In this document: positions 13,581 to 20,726 of the stretch, in pieces | Layout: each line of letters opens with the position of its first letter | Numbering within the stretch: the first letter of the stretch is position 1 | From: DAOMFM01 sp035429825 | GTDB taxonomy: Bacteria; Acidobacteriota; Blastocatellia; UBA7656; JADIYM01 | Length of the DNA: 22,073 bases | Reading direction: 5' to 3' | Assembly (NCBI GenBank): GCA_044224215.1 | Contig: JBGAKX010000075.1 | Location: forward strand, 1-22,073 | Made by a program: the position numbers and the translations under genes | The notes under the pieces: model-generated | The model's input: only the letters and a program-made list of their open reading frames with translations | Told to the model about the DNA's origin: nothing | The model's database searches: none

Positions 13581-14818
13581 AAGGTCCTCGTGCACACATG
13601 CGGATCGGACGCTGCGACCGCCGCGACATTCGGCAGCGGCAGCGCCGTTCCGTATTTCTCGTTGACTGCGGACAGCACGGCGACGGCGATCAGCGCCTGG
13701 CCGGTGTTGCTCGGGTAGAGTCCGTCGAGCCCGTAGAGCCCGCCAAGGTAGCGAGTGGTCAGCGTTCCGGCCCCCGGCACGTCCACGCCGCGCTTTTCGT
13801 ACCGCGCGTAGAGCGCGTTCAGGTCCACGAGCGCCCACCCTGCGCGGCGCGCGCGCGCCGCGAGGATCGCGTTGTACGCGTCGATCGTGGTCGTGATGCG
13901 GTCCATCTCCTGCGCCGTCAATATCTCGTCGTCGGTGAGCGGTCCCGTCGCAAGCCCAGCGGCGATCCGGTCAATCGAACGCAGCGAGTTGATTGTCACG
14001 AACGACGACTTCAACACGCCGAGACGGTTTTTGACCTGTTTGGACGTCAGCCCGGTCCGCTGGCGGATGTCCTTCTGCGACAGCAAGACCGCCGTCGACG
14101 TGGCGTAGGGCACGTTCAGGACCGCGCCTCGCGCGCCCGTGGCCGCAAGCGCATCGATGGCCTCGCCGATCTTCCGGTCAAAGTCTTCGGGCGAGGTCAG
14201 CGTGGCAGGGTTCACGTCCGCCGCGACGACCGCGTTGTAGACGTCCGTCGGTCCGAGCCACACGGTGACGAATGTCGGCTCGAGCGCGACCGCCGTTTCG
14301 ATCTGCGTCATTGGCGCGCCGCCGTGCAGTGTGTACGGATATCCAAGCACGAAGTCCTCGAACGTATCGGGGTCGTTCGGATTGCCCGGGACGATTGACC
14401 ACTTCTGCTCGAGTGCCAGCGCTGCCGTCTGGAACGGCACCGCGACACACGTCGCCGTGACCGACGGATCGATCCGTCCGACGGATCGGCCCGTCGCGAG
14501 ATCGAATCCGAGGTACTCGCACGTGTTCGGCCGCTGCACGAGCAGGCCGAGACCCGTGACCGTGTTCGGCGTCGGGAGACCGGGTTCGCCGACAAGCGGC
14601 AAGGCGAGCGGCGTCGCGGCCGCGCCGGCGATGAACGTGACATAGCTCGTCTGCTGTGAGGCGGCGTGCAGTGCGCCGTCCTGGAAGCCTGCGGTGAAAC
14701 CGTCGCCAACGGCGACGTAGCGCGAAAAATCCGCGCCGGCCTGCGCAGCGGCGCGCGGCGGCACGCCGCCTATAAGAATCGCCACGAGGAACGTGACGGC
14801 GACGAGATATCTGCCCAA
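13577..14818 (-). CDS. Secreted SGNH/GDSL-like protein with altered catalytic residues
   Basis: About 413 residues in the SGNH hydrolase (lipase/esterase) fold. From the TTG at 14818 the protein begins with a classical signal peptide ('YLVAVTFLVAILIGG', cut near 'RAAAQA'); AGGGGA lies 8 bp upstream. In-frame ATGs at 14881 and 14932 would give an unlikely basic extension before the signal peptide. Block I reads 'AVGDGFTAGFQDG', with Gly40 where the nucleophile Ser belongs; block III reads 'LGPTD', with Thr191 for the oxyanion Asn; block V reads 'DGLYPSNTG', keeping Asp365 but with Tyr368 for the catalytic His. The tail 'GWALVDLNALYARYEKRG' is typical of a secreted subfamily. It may be a non-catalytic binding protein. 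No partner gene is evident. Confidence 0.85.
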   Translation of the reverse strand: MGRYLVAVTFLVAILIGGVPPRAAAQAGADFSRYVAVGDGFTAGFQDGALHAASQQTSYVTFIAGAAATPLALPLVGEPGLPTPNTVTGLGLLVQRPNTCEYLGFDLATGRSVGRIDPSVTATCVAVPFQTAALALEQKWSIVPGNPNDPDTFEDFVLGYPYTLHGGAPMTQIETAVALEPTFVTVWLGPTDVYNAVVAADVNPATLTSPEDFDRKIGEAIDALAATGARGAVLNVPYATSTAVLLSQKDIRQRTGLTSKQVKNRLGVLKSSFVTINSLRSIDRIAAGLATGPLTDDEILTAQEMDRITTTIDAYNAILAARARRAGWALVDLNALYARYEKRGVDVPGAGTLTTRYLGGLYGLDGLYPSNTGQALIAVAVLSAVNEKYGTALPLPNVAAVAASDPHVCTRTF

Positions 14819-14895
14819 TGTGCGGATCCCCTGAATCAAAGCGATGCGCCATTCTAGCGACCGGCGCGGTCCGAGCGCCATCACCGGCTGCGATG

Positions 14896-14924
14896 TTTTC
14901 ACGCGGGCGCGCGGCTGGTAAGAT
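14896..14924 (+). promoter_or_regulatory. Possible promoter of the 120-residue hypothetical gene
   Basis: TTTTCA (14896-14901), 17 bp, then TAAGAT (14919-14924): four of six matches in each hexamer. It would start RNA near 14931, about 35 bases before the ATG at 14966. Plausible but weak. Confidence 0.3.
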
Positions 14925-14965
14925 CGCGCCATCCCGTCCGCGCCATCATCCGAGGGAGAGCCGCG

Positions 14966-15328
14966 ATGACCTCAGCCCAGAATTCTCCGGTCCGACTTGC
15001 GCCCGACGCGCCGAGCGAGTTGGCCGAGTTCGTCGAGTGCGTCGAATCTGTTCACCGCGACCATACGGTGTCGTACGTGCTCGCCGGCAACGACAAGATC
15101 TACGCCTATGGCGCGAACGGATACACGGTCGTGCTGTCGGACGCGGTGTTCGGTGCGCTTGTCGAGGTCGACACGCCGGGAGGCGAGCTGCGGGTCGAGC
15201 CCGATTCGGATGGTGTCGTGGGCGTCAAGCCCGTCGCCGAAGGCGGCGAACAATCGGTGGGCGCGCTGCTTGCCGCCACGACGCGCGAGCTGAAGAGCTA
15301 CTACACGCGCCGCTACTGGAAGGTCTAG
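14966..15328 (+). CDS. Hypothetical protein, 120 residues
   Basis: I do not recognise a family. The 120-residue product is acidic and soluble, with no signal peptide or membrane helix. The middle alternates short strands and glycines ('VSYVLAGNDKIYAYGANGY', 'GGELRVEPDSDGVVGVKP'), suggesting a small beta-rich domain, and the end is basic and aromatic ('ELKSYYTRRYWKV'). GAGGGAG lies a few bases before the ATG, supporting the start and the reality of the gene. It precedes the DUF72 gene by 18 bp on the same strand, so the two may be co-transcribed, and it is divergent from the SGNH-like gene. Confidence 0.72.
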   Translation: MTSAQNSPVRLAPDAPSELAEFVECVESVHRDHTVSYVLAGNDKIYAYGANGYTVVLSDAVFGALVEVDTPGGELRVEPDSDGVVGVKPVAEGGEQSVGALLAATTRELKSYYTRRYWKV

Positions 15329-15346
15329 CGCGCCACTTTCCCGCGA

Positions 15347-16144
15347 ATGGTCGTCATCGGCACCCAGGGATGGAACTACGACGCGTGGATCGGGCCGTTC
15401 TACCCGCGCGGCTCGCGCTCGGACGAGCTGCTGTCGCTCTACGCAAAGCTGTTCGGATCGGTTGAAGTCGACTCGACGTTCTACGCGCCGCCGACTGAAG
15501 CGTCCGTTCGGAACTGGGTCGCACGGACACCAGACGATTTCACGTTCGCGCTCAAGATGCCCCGCGCCATCACGCACGAGAACCGGCTGCGCGATTCGGA
15601 TCGCGACCTGCGGCTGTTCTGCGACCGTGCGCGCGGTCTCGGAAACAAACTCGACGCGGTTCTCATCCAGTTTCCGCCGGATTTTTCGCCTCGTGAGACG
15701 GAAGCGCTCGAGCGGTTTCTGCCGTTGCTGCCACACGACATTCGCTTTGCCGTCGAGTTTCGCGACCGGCGCTGGCTCACCGACGACACGCTGACGCTGC
15801 TTGGCGCGAACGACGTGGCGCTTGCGCTCGTGGACGGCGAGTGGATTCCGCGTGAAATGTTCGTCGACCTCGCCGAGCAGCCGACGGCTTCCTTCACGTA
15901 CATTCGGTGGATGGGATCGCGCTCGATCACGGACCACTCGCACGTGCAGATCGATCGCAACGAAGAGCTCGAGGAGTGGGCCGGCGTTGTCACGACGATC
16001 GGGCGGCGCGTCGATCTCGTGCTCGCGTACTTCAGCAACTTCTTTCCGGGCCACGCGCCCGCGTCCGCGAACCATCTGAAGCGGCTGCTCGGCGAGCCCG
16101 AAGGCGATCCCGAGTCGCTCGTCACGCAGCCGTCACTGTTCTAG
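15347..16144 (+). CDS. DUF72 (YecE-like) family protein
   Basis: A 265-residue protein of the DUF72/YecE family, predicted to adopt a TIM-barrel fold. Family marks seen are the N-terminal 'IGTQGWNYDAWIGPFYP', 'VEVDSTFYAPPTEASVRNW' near residue 40, 'FTFALKMPRAITH' near 66, 'VLIQFPPDF' near 104 and 'FAVEFRDRRWL' near 130. The biochemical role is not established. The conserved 'FSNFFPGHAPASA' toward the end is the usual C-terminal signature. The length is typical. The ATG at 15347 follows the hypothetical gene by 18 bp with no strong ribosome site. Its 3' end overlaps the convergent zinc-ribbon gene by 12 bp. Confidence 0.93.
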   Translation: MVVIGTQGWNYDAWIGPFYPRGSRSDELLSLYAKLFGSVEVDSTFYAPPTEASVRNWVARTPDDFTFALKMPRAITHENRLRDSDRDLRLFCDRARGLGNKLDAVLIQFPPDFSPRETEALERFLPLLPHDIRFAVEFRDRRWLTDDTLTLLGANDVALALVDGEWIPREMFVDLAEQPTASFTYIRWMGSRSITDHSHVQIDRNEELEEWAGVVTTIGRRVDLVLAYFSNFFPGHAPASANHLKRLLGEPEGDPESLVTQPSLF

Positions 16145-16795
16145 GCTGGCCGAGTCGGCGACGTAGCGCTCCGCGGCCTTCCGTCCCGTCGCGGGATCGG
16201 ACATCGTCGCCGCTCCTGCAAGCGCGCTCGACGCCTGCGCGAGCGCGTCGAGCCGGTGCTCGATGGCGAGCTCGGCCGCGGTCTGTTGCGGGTTCTGGGG
16301 GACGAGCTCGTTGACGTCCTGGCGGAGCGATGCGCAGCGCCGCTTGCGATCTGACCACGTCGCGGCCTGATCCGACAGTAGGCGAACGACCTCGGCGTCG
16401 TCGAATGCCGACGCGATCACGTACGCGTCCTCGATCGAGCCGCGCTCGGTCGTCTCGAGATCCAGGAGAATTCGCGTCGACGAGTCCTCGAATCGTTCGA
16501 GCCGTTGTTGCCGGGCCCAGTAGCCGTAGCCGGTGGCCAGCAGGCCGGTTGCGATGACGACTGTGCACACAATCGCGATGATGCGGCGCGCGCGGAGCCG
16601 CTCGACGAGCCGCTCGGACTCGACGCGCGGGTCGATGTCGTCGAACAGCCGGCGGCAGCGGCGACATCGTGGCGCAAGATCCGTGTTGACGAGGCCGCAC
16701 TTCGGGCATCTCCGCCGGGGCCGAAAGACGACCGTCGACGGAGGGTCTTGCTGGCCGGTGACGTTGGTCATCGTCGTGACGTTAGCGGACAGCAT
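16133..16795 (-). CDS. Zinc-ribbon single-pass membrane protein
   Basis: A 220-residue protein of unknown function. Near the N-terminus a rubredoxin-like zinc ribbon has Cys30/Cys33 and Cys44/Cys47 ('CPKCGLVNTDLAPRCRRC'). A basic patch follows, then one transmembrane helix at about 72-92 ('IIAIVCTVVIATGLLATGY'). The rest (about 95-220) is mostly helical and should lie outside the cytoplasm, with two further cysteines absent from any clear motif. The architecture is common among uncharacterised proteins with an N-terminal zinc ribbon and an extracytoplasmic domain. An ATG at 16771 is an alternative start that would shorten it by eight residues. The 3' end overlaps the DUF72 gene. Confidence 0.8.
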   Translation of the reverse strand: MLSANVTTMTNVTGQQDPPSTVVFRPRRRCPKCGLVNTDLAPRCRRCRRLFDDIDPRVESERLVERLRARRIIAIVCTVVIATGLLATGYGYWARQQRLERFEDSSTRILLDLETTERGSIEDAYVIASAFDDAEVVRLLSDQAATWSDRKRRCASLRQDVNELVPQNPQQTAAELAIEHRLDALAQASSALAGAATMSDPATGRKAAERYVADSASLEQ

Positions 16796-16847
16796 GAAAC
16801 ACGGTCAACGCGGGCGGTGCCCGCCGCGCGCGGATTTGTCACACGAT

Positions 16848-16899
16848 AGCGCCGTCGCGACCCTTTGGAGTGCGCCGGCAAGCGAAGCGCGACGGCGCT
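16848..16899. repeat. Palindromic intergenic element before the VWA gene
   Basis: AGCGCCGTCGCG (16848-16859) and CGCGACGGCGCT (16888-16899) are perfect 12-bp inverted repeats around a 28-bp loop. GCGCCG recurs inside the loop (16872-16877) and could pair instead with the same right arm. From memory, similar 'GGAGTGCG...AAGCGAAGCGCG' palindromes are dispersed in intergenic DNA of Acidobacteria and other phyla; this could not be checked. It lies between divergent genes and could also form an RNA hairpin upstream of the VWA gene. Confidence 0.55.
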
Positions 16900-16968
16900 T
16901 TGTGGGCGGGTCATCCCGAGGAAGCCATTTGGTGTACTATGGAGCAGCTTTTTTCCGTGGAGGCACGA

Positions 16969-18225
16969 TTGGGACCGATCCGACGAATCTCGACTGCCAT
17001 TGTTGCATTCGGACTGCTTGCAGTCACCGCAGCCGGCGCACAGACGCCGGTTCCGGCTGGAGGCAAGAGCGAGCTGAGGGCAGGCGGAACCAGGGCATCT
17101 GCCGGCGGTGACAAACGGACCGTCGCCGGTTCGGCAAAGTCAGGCGCCCCGCTCACACCGGCCGTCTCCCCTCCCGGCCCCGCGGCTCCTGTCACGGGCA
17201 AGATTTCGACGATTACCGCGGACCGGTTGAATTCGGCCGCGCTTTCGTCGGCTGCGCTCGCGCCGTCGGCGCCACGATGGGTGCCGGTGACCTTTGTGAA
17301 CCGCGCCGGCGGACGCGTTCCGACGATCGGCTACGAAGACCTCAACGTCACCGAGGACGGTGTGCGGCAGAAGGTCACGTCGATCGAGCGGTGGCCGTTG
17401 TGGCTCGTCATCGTGCTCGACGTCAGCCGCCAGATCGGCCCGACGAAGCAGCTGGCCGCGCACCGGCAGATCGTCTATGACCTGCTGTATGCCCTTGGCG
17501 AGGATGACAACGTCGCCGTTGTGCAGTACGCGGACACGATCGACCTGATCCAGCCGTGGACCAAGGACGCGCGCGAGGCGGAAGCCGCGGTCGAGGAGAA
17601 GTTCGAGAGCGGGCTCGACGGCCAGATGTGGAACTCCATTGGCTACTCGGCCGAGAAGCTGCTCGCCGGCAAGCTCGGTCACAAGATGATCGTCGTCATT
17701 TCGGACGGCGTCGACGAGTCGAGCCATGTTGCCACGTTCACGCGCGCGCTCGGGCTGCTGCGCGACACGGCGTCAACGCTGTACATCGTCAACCTCGGGC
17801 AGTACCTCTCCGAGGACATCCGAAAACAGGCGCACGGGATCAACGGCGTGCTCAACACGATCATGAGCCCGTCGTACCACGGCAGGAAGAAGGAGCTCCG
17901 GCAGTACGAGGACAACCTGAACGACGCCACGGACAAGATGGTGAAGGCGACGGACGATACAGGCGGGAAGTTGTGGGTCGTGGATCCGGACAAGGACCTC
18001 GACCTGATTCCAAAACTCGTGTGGCAGCAGATCGAGGGCCAGTACATGGTGGCGTACGTACCGGAGCGACCCGGCGACCGGAGGTCGAACCAGCCGATTC
18101 GCACGGTGTCCACGTTCGTGACGCGCGGCGACATCGAGGTGCGCGCGCCTGAACGGCTCTACGTGCCGATCACTTCGCCGCGCGGCGGCACGGCGGGAAC
18201 GCAGCTTCGCAAGCGCTCGGACTAG
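16969..18225 (+). CDS. Secreted VWA protein (VWFA-related acidobacterial type)
   Basis: A 418-residue exported protein. I chose the TTG at 16969 because GGAGG (16959-16963) lies 5 bp upstream and the product then opens with a canonical signal peptide ('IRRISTAIVAFGLLAVTA', cut near 'AGAQT'); an in-frame ATG at 16939 adds ten residues but has no ribosome site. A low-complexity segment (25-100) leads to 'VPVTFVNRAGG' and 'NVTEDGVRQKVTSIE', the strand motifs that precede the VWA fold in this family. The VWA domain spans about 143-345. The metal-site motif is degenerate: 'DVSRQ' at 151-155 instead of DxSxS, with 'ISDGVDE' (244-250) conserved. It is probably the first gene of an operon with the frameshifted membrane protein (10 bp on) and the beta-propeller gene. 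Function is unknown; VWA domains usually bind proteins. Confidence 0.88.
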   Translation: MGPIRRISTAIVAFGLLAVTAAGAQTPVPAGGKSELRAGGTRASAGGDKRTVAGSAKSGAPLTPAVSPPGPAAPVTGKISTITADRLNSAALSSAALAPSAPRWVPVTFVNRAGGRVPTIGYEDLNVTEDGVRQKVTSIERWPLWLVIVLDVSRQIGPTKQLAAHRQIVYDLLYALGEDDNVAVVQYADTIDLIQPWTKDAREAEAAVEEKFESGLDGQMWNSIGYSAEKLLAGKLGHKMIVVISDGVDESSHVATFTRALGLLRDTASTLYIVNLGQYLSEDIRKQAHGINGVLNTIMSPSYHGRKKELRQYEDNLNDATDKMVKATDDTGGKLWVVDPDKDLDLIPKLVWQQIEGQYMVAYVPERPGDRRSNQPIRTVSTFVTRGDIEVRAPERLYVPITSPRGGTAGTQLRKRSD

Positions 18226-18235
18226 GCGGCATCCA

Positions 18236-18644
18236 GTGGCCGACGATCTCGACGACAACAAGGAACCGGACGGCTATCAGGGTCCGGGCGGCACGCCCGG
18301 CGGATTGCTCGAGTTCGTCATCGGTCTCGGTTTGCTGGCGCTCGGCGGGTATTTGGTCATGTCGCGTGTCGTGGTCTACAGCGGATTCCCGGCGTGGTTT
18401 GGCGATCATTCCTTCGGGATCTCGATGTTGCCGGTGCTCTTCGGCATCGGCGTGCTGTTCTTCAACGGAAAAGTCGATCCTCGGCTGGGCGCTGACGGCG
18501 CTCGGTCTGCTCGTGATCTTTGCCGGTGTCATCGCGAGCCTGAGCATCGCATTCCAGCCCACGAACCTGTTCAACGTGCTGATCATCTTTGGCCTGGTGG
18601 CCGGCGGTCTCGGCCTGCTGGCCCGGGCGCTCAGGGCGCATTGA
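18236..18644 (+). pseudogene. Small membrane protein gene with a one-base frameshift
   Basis: From the GTG at 18236 (AGGCGG 6 bp upstream), the frame encodes 'MADDLDDNKEPDGYQGPGG', a membrane helix, 'GISMLPVLFGIGVLFFNGK', and then loses hydrophobic character near 18470. The next frame continues the same kind of protein: 'SILGWALTALGLLVIFAGV', 'FNVLIIFGLVAGGLGLLAR', stopping at 18644. Dropping one A from AAAA (18469-18472) restores a protein of about 135 residues with about four helices and a smooth join, '...FFNGK|SILGW...'. I recall similar conserved proteins in Acidobacteria but cannot name a function. The cause may be a sequencing or assembly indel, a true mutation or, less likely, a +1 recoding site. 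The restored stop overlaps the next start as TGATG. Confidence 0.78.
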
Positions 18645-19936
18645 TGCGTCGCGAGGGCGCCCGTTTCGTGCGGTTCGCGATCGGGGCGCTCGTACTTCTC
18701 GTTGGCGCGAGCCCTGTGCGTGCGACGCCTCGCGCGACGAACCTCTCGCAATCGCCGACCGAGTCGGGCGGCGCCGTGGTGGCGGCCGAGGGTTCGCTCG
18801 TCGTGGTTGCGTGGATCGAGTCGGAGAATCTGACGGACGGTCTGCGGGCGACGATCGTCGCGTCGCGATCGATTGATGGCGGCGACAGCTTCTCTGCCCC
18901 GACGGTCGTGGCGGCGCTCACCGGTTTCGCCGCCGCGCTCGATGTCAAAGTTTCGGCCGGCGTGGTTCATCTCGTCTGGCTGGCGAATTCGTTCACGATC
19001 GGCGAGCCGACGGGCGTCGATTACGTTCGGTCGACCGACGGCGGCGTGTCGTTCGAGCCCATCCGGTTCGTCAACGACTCGGCGCCTGCGGGAATTCCCG
19101 CGATGGCGGTCGACGGCTCCCGGATCGCGGTGGTGTGGACTGTGCGCGGCGTCGTGTATCTCGCACGGTCGTCGGATGCGGGCAGCGCGTTCGAGCTTCC
19201 CGTGACGGCGGCCGAAGGCGTCGTCGATGGAACGGCGCGCACGGCGCTGACGGAGAGCTCCGTCGCCACAGTCTGGATTCGCCGACCGGATGCCGCTCGT
19301 TCCGTCGTCGAACGCCGGCTGATTCCCGTGTCGGGTTCTGACGCGCCAGGTGTCGTCGCCGAGGTTGCGTCGACGCAGGGTGCAATCGGTGAACTCGTGC
19401 TCGACTCGGAGGGCTCGAGCGTGGTCGCGGTCTGGATCGAAGCGGCGAATGGCTCGCATGGCCTTACGTTCGCTCGATCGGTCGACGATGGCATGACGTT
19501 TCGCGTCGCGCCGGCGCTTGCCGAGACTGCCGGGATCGGTTTTCCGAGGCTGACCATCGATGCCGGCATCGTTCACATCGCGTTCGTCGGCGCATCGGGA
19601 CGCTTGAACTACTTCACGGTCGGTCCTGAATCCGAAACACCACGGCCGGCAATCAAGCTCGGTCGAAAGGCATCGTTCGCCGATCTGTCGGCTCGCGACG
19701 GCGTAGCTGCGGCTGTCTGGACGTCGGGCTTTGGGCGTTCGTCACGTCTCGAGTACGCCGTTGGTGACGTTGCGAGCGGCCCCGGCAAGGCGAAACGACT
19801 CACGCGAGCCGGCGACCGCGGCGCTGGAGCGCAGATGTGCGCCGAAGCGGGTGTCGCGTTCGCGGTGTGGACCGAGCCGGTCGGCGAGACGCGCGATGTG
19901 TTCTTTGCGCGTGTCGGCGCGCCATGGGCTCGATAG
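18644..19936 (+). CDS. Secreted Asp-box (BNR) beta-propeller protein
   Basis: A 430-residue exported protein. A signal peptide covers about 1-27 ('FAIGALVLLVGASPVRA'). The rest is beta-rich with four Asp-box motifs, S-x-D-x-G-x-x-F: 76-83 ('SIDGGDSF'), 130-137 ('STDGGVSF'), 176-183 ('SSDAGSAF') and 279-286 ('SVDDGMTF'). These mark sialidase-like propellers, with repeated 'VVAWIE', 'VHLVWLAN', 'VAVWIEA' strands between them. I see no sialidase catalytic FRIP arginine motif, so binding or another activity is as likely as glycan cleavage. The ATG at 18644 overlaps the stop of the frameshifted membrane-protein gene (TGATG). The open frame runs on upstream through that gene, but that fusion is an artefact of the frameshift. 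Confidence 0.85.
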   Translation: MRREGARFVRFAIGALVLLVGASPVRATPRATNLSQSPTESGGAVVAAEGSLVVVAWIESENLTDGLRATIVASRSIDGGDSFSAPTVVAALTGFAAALDVKVSAGVVHLVWLANSFTIGEPTGVDYVRSTDGGVSFEPIRFVNDSAPAGIPAMAVDGSRIAVVWTVRGVVYLARSSDAGSAFELPVTAAEGVVDGTARTALTESSVATVWIRRPDAARSVVERRLIPVSGSDAPGVVAEVASTQGAIGELVLDSEGSSVVAVWIEAANGSHGLTFARSVDDGMTFRVAPALAETAGIGFPRLTIDAGIVHIAFVGASGRLNYFTVGPESETPRPAIKLGRKASFADLSARDGVAAAVWTSGFGRSSRLEYAVGDVASGPGKAKRLTRAGDRGAGAQMCAEAGVAFAVWTEPVGETRDVFFARVGAPWAR

Positions 19937-19957
19937 CACGCCAAAAGGCGACGGCCA

Positions 19958-19974
19958 CGGCGCTTCGTGCGCCG
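19958..19974. terminator. Hairpin between convergent genes
   Basis: CGGCGC (19958-19963) and GCGCCG (19969-19974) form a 6-bp stem with a TTCGT loop in the 54-bp gap between two convergent genes. It could end transcription from both sides, but there is no T tract. Confidence 0.35.
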
Positions 19975-19990
19975 GGCGCAGTTCAGAGGT

Positions 19991-20593
19991 TCACGCGACC
20001 GGTTGAACGGCCCTCGACTGGTTGATCGCGCATCGTGTGATCAGGCGCAACGTTTCGACGACGCCGCGACCCTCGTGAGCGACGGCTTCGACACAGGGCT
20101 CGCCTTCGCAGCCGAGCGCGGCAAGCAGTTCGTTTCGCGGCACGGCCGACGGTTCGTCGCACTTGTTGAGCTGGAGCACGGCAGGCACGTCGTCGACCTC
20201 GCGGCCGGCGTCCTGAATGGCCGCGACGAGTTCCGAGAGCGCTTCGATGTTTGCGTCGAGCCGTTGCCGCCGGCTATCGGCGACAAAGACAACGCCGTGC
20301 GCCTCGCGCAGGACGCGACGGCGCGCCGAGTGGTAGAAATTCTGACCAGGCACGGTAAAGATCTCGAGCGTCGCCGGACCTGCGGCTCGCGAGATCGTCT
20401 CGAGATTAACGGTCAGCAGGTCAAAGTAGAGCGTGCGGTTGGTCTCGGTCGCCAGTTGCACCAGCTTGCCGACGGCGCGATCCGGCAGGAGCCAGTTCAG
20501 CGACTCGAGGTTCGTGGTCTTGCCGCTCTCGCTCGGACCACAATAGACGATGCGATACACACTCCGACCGAACCCGTTCAACGGCTCGTTCAT
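19991..20593 (-). CDS. MglA-like small Ras-type GTPase
   Basis: A 200-residue GTPase close to MglA, the polarity switch of Myxococcus. The P-loop is 'GPSESGKTT' (19-27); 'LATETNRTLYFDLL' (47-60) matches the MglA switch I region; 'FTVPGQNFY' (79-87) is the MglA form of the G3 motif, with Thr80 in place of the usual Asp; 'NKCD' (143-146) is the guanine-specificity motif. Nucleotide binding appears intact. The ATG at 20593 starts just before the GTPase fold; a longer frame to 20677 adds a sequence without homology. No MglB/roadblock gene, the usual GTPase-activating partner, is in the window. It lies 133 bp downstream of the RepA-like gene on the same strand. A link to the Frz-like operon 13.5 kb away is inference. 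Confidence 0.9.
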   Translation of the reverse strand: MNEPLNGFGRSVYRIVYCGPSESGKTTNLESLNWLLPDRAVGKLVQLATETNRTLYFDLLTVNLETISRAAGPATLEIFTVPGQNFYHSARRRVLREAHGVVFVADSRRQRLDANIEALSELVAAIQDAGREVDDVPAVLQLNKCDEPSAVPRNELLAALGCEGEPCVEAVAHEGRGVVETLRLITRCAINQSRAVQPVA

Positions 20594-20726
20594 GTGCTCA
20601 ACAGGCTCCTCTGTCAGGATGAGCCCGTAACCCACTCGCAGCCTAACACACCGCGGCGCTGGCCCCAAACATGGCAAGCATGGGGTTTATGCCAAGTGTC
20701 TGCAATTTACCGTGGGCGGCATTCGG

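Noticed and set aside
18236..19936. Single 566-residue membrane/beta-propeller fusion
   Set aside because: The middle 70 or so codons lose all hydrophobic character while another frame keeps it, and the propeller part has its own ATG and signal peptide; best explained by a frameshift in the first gene.
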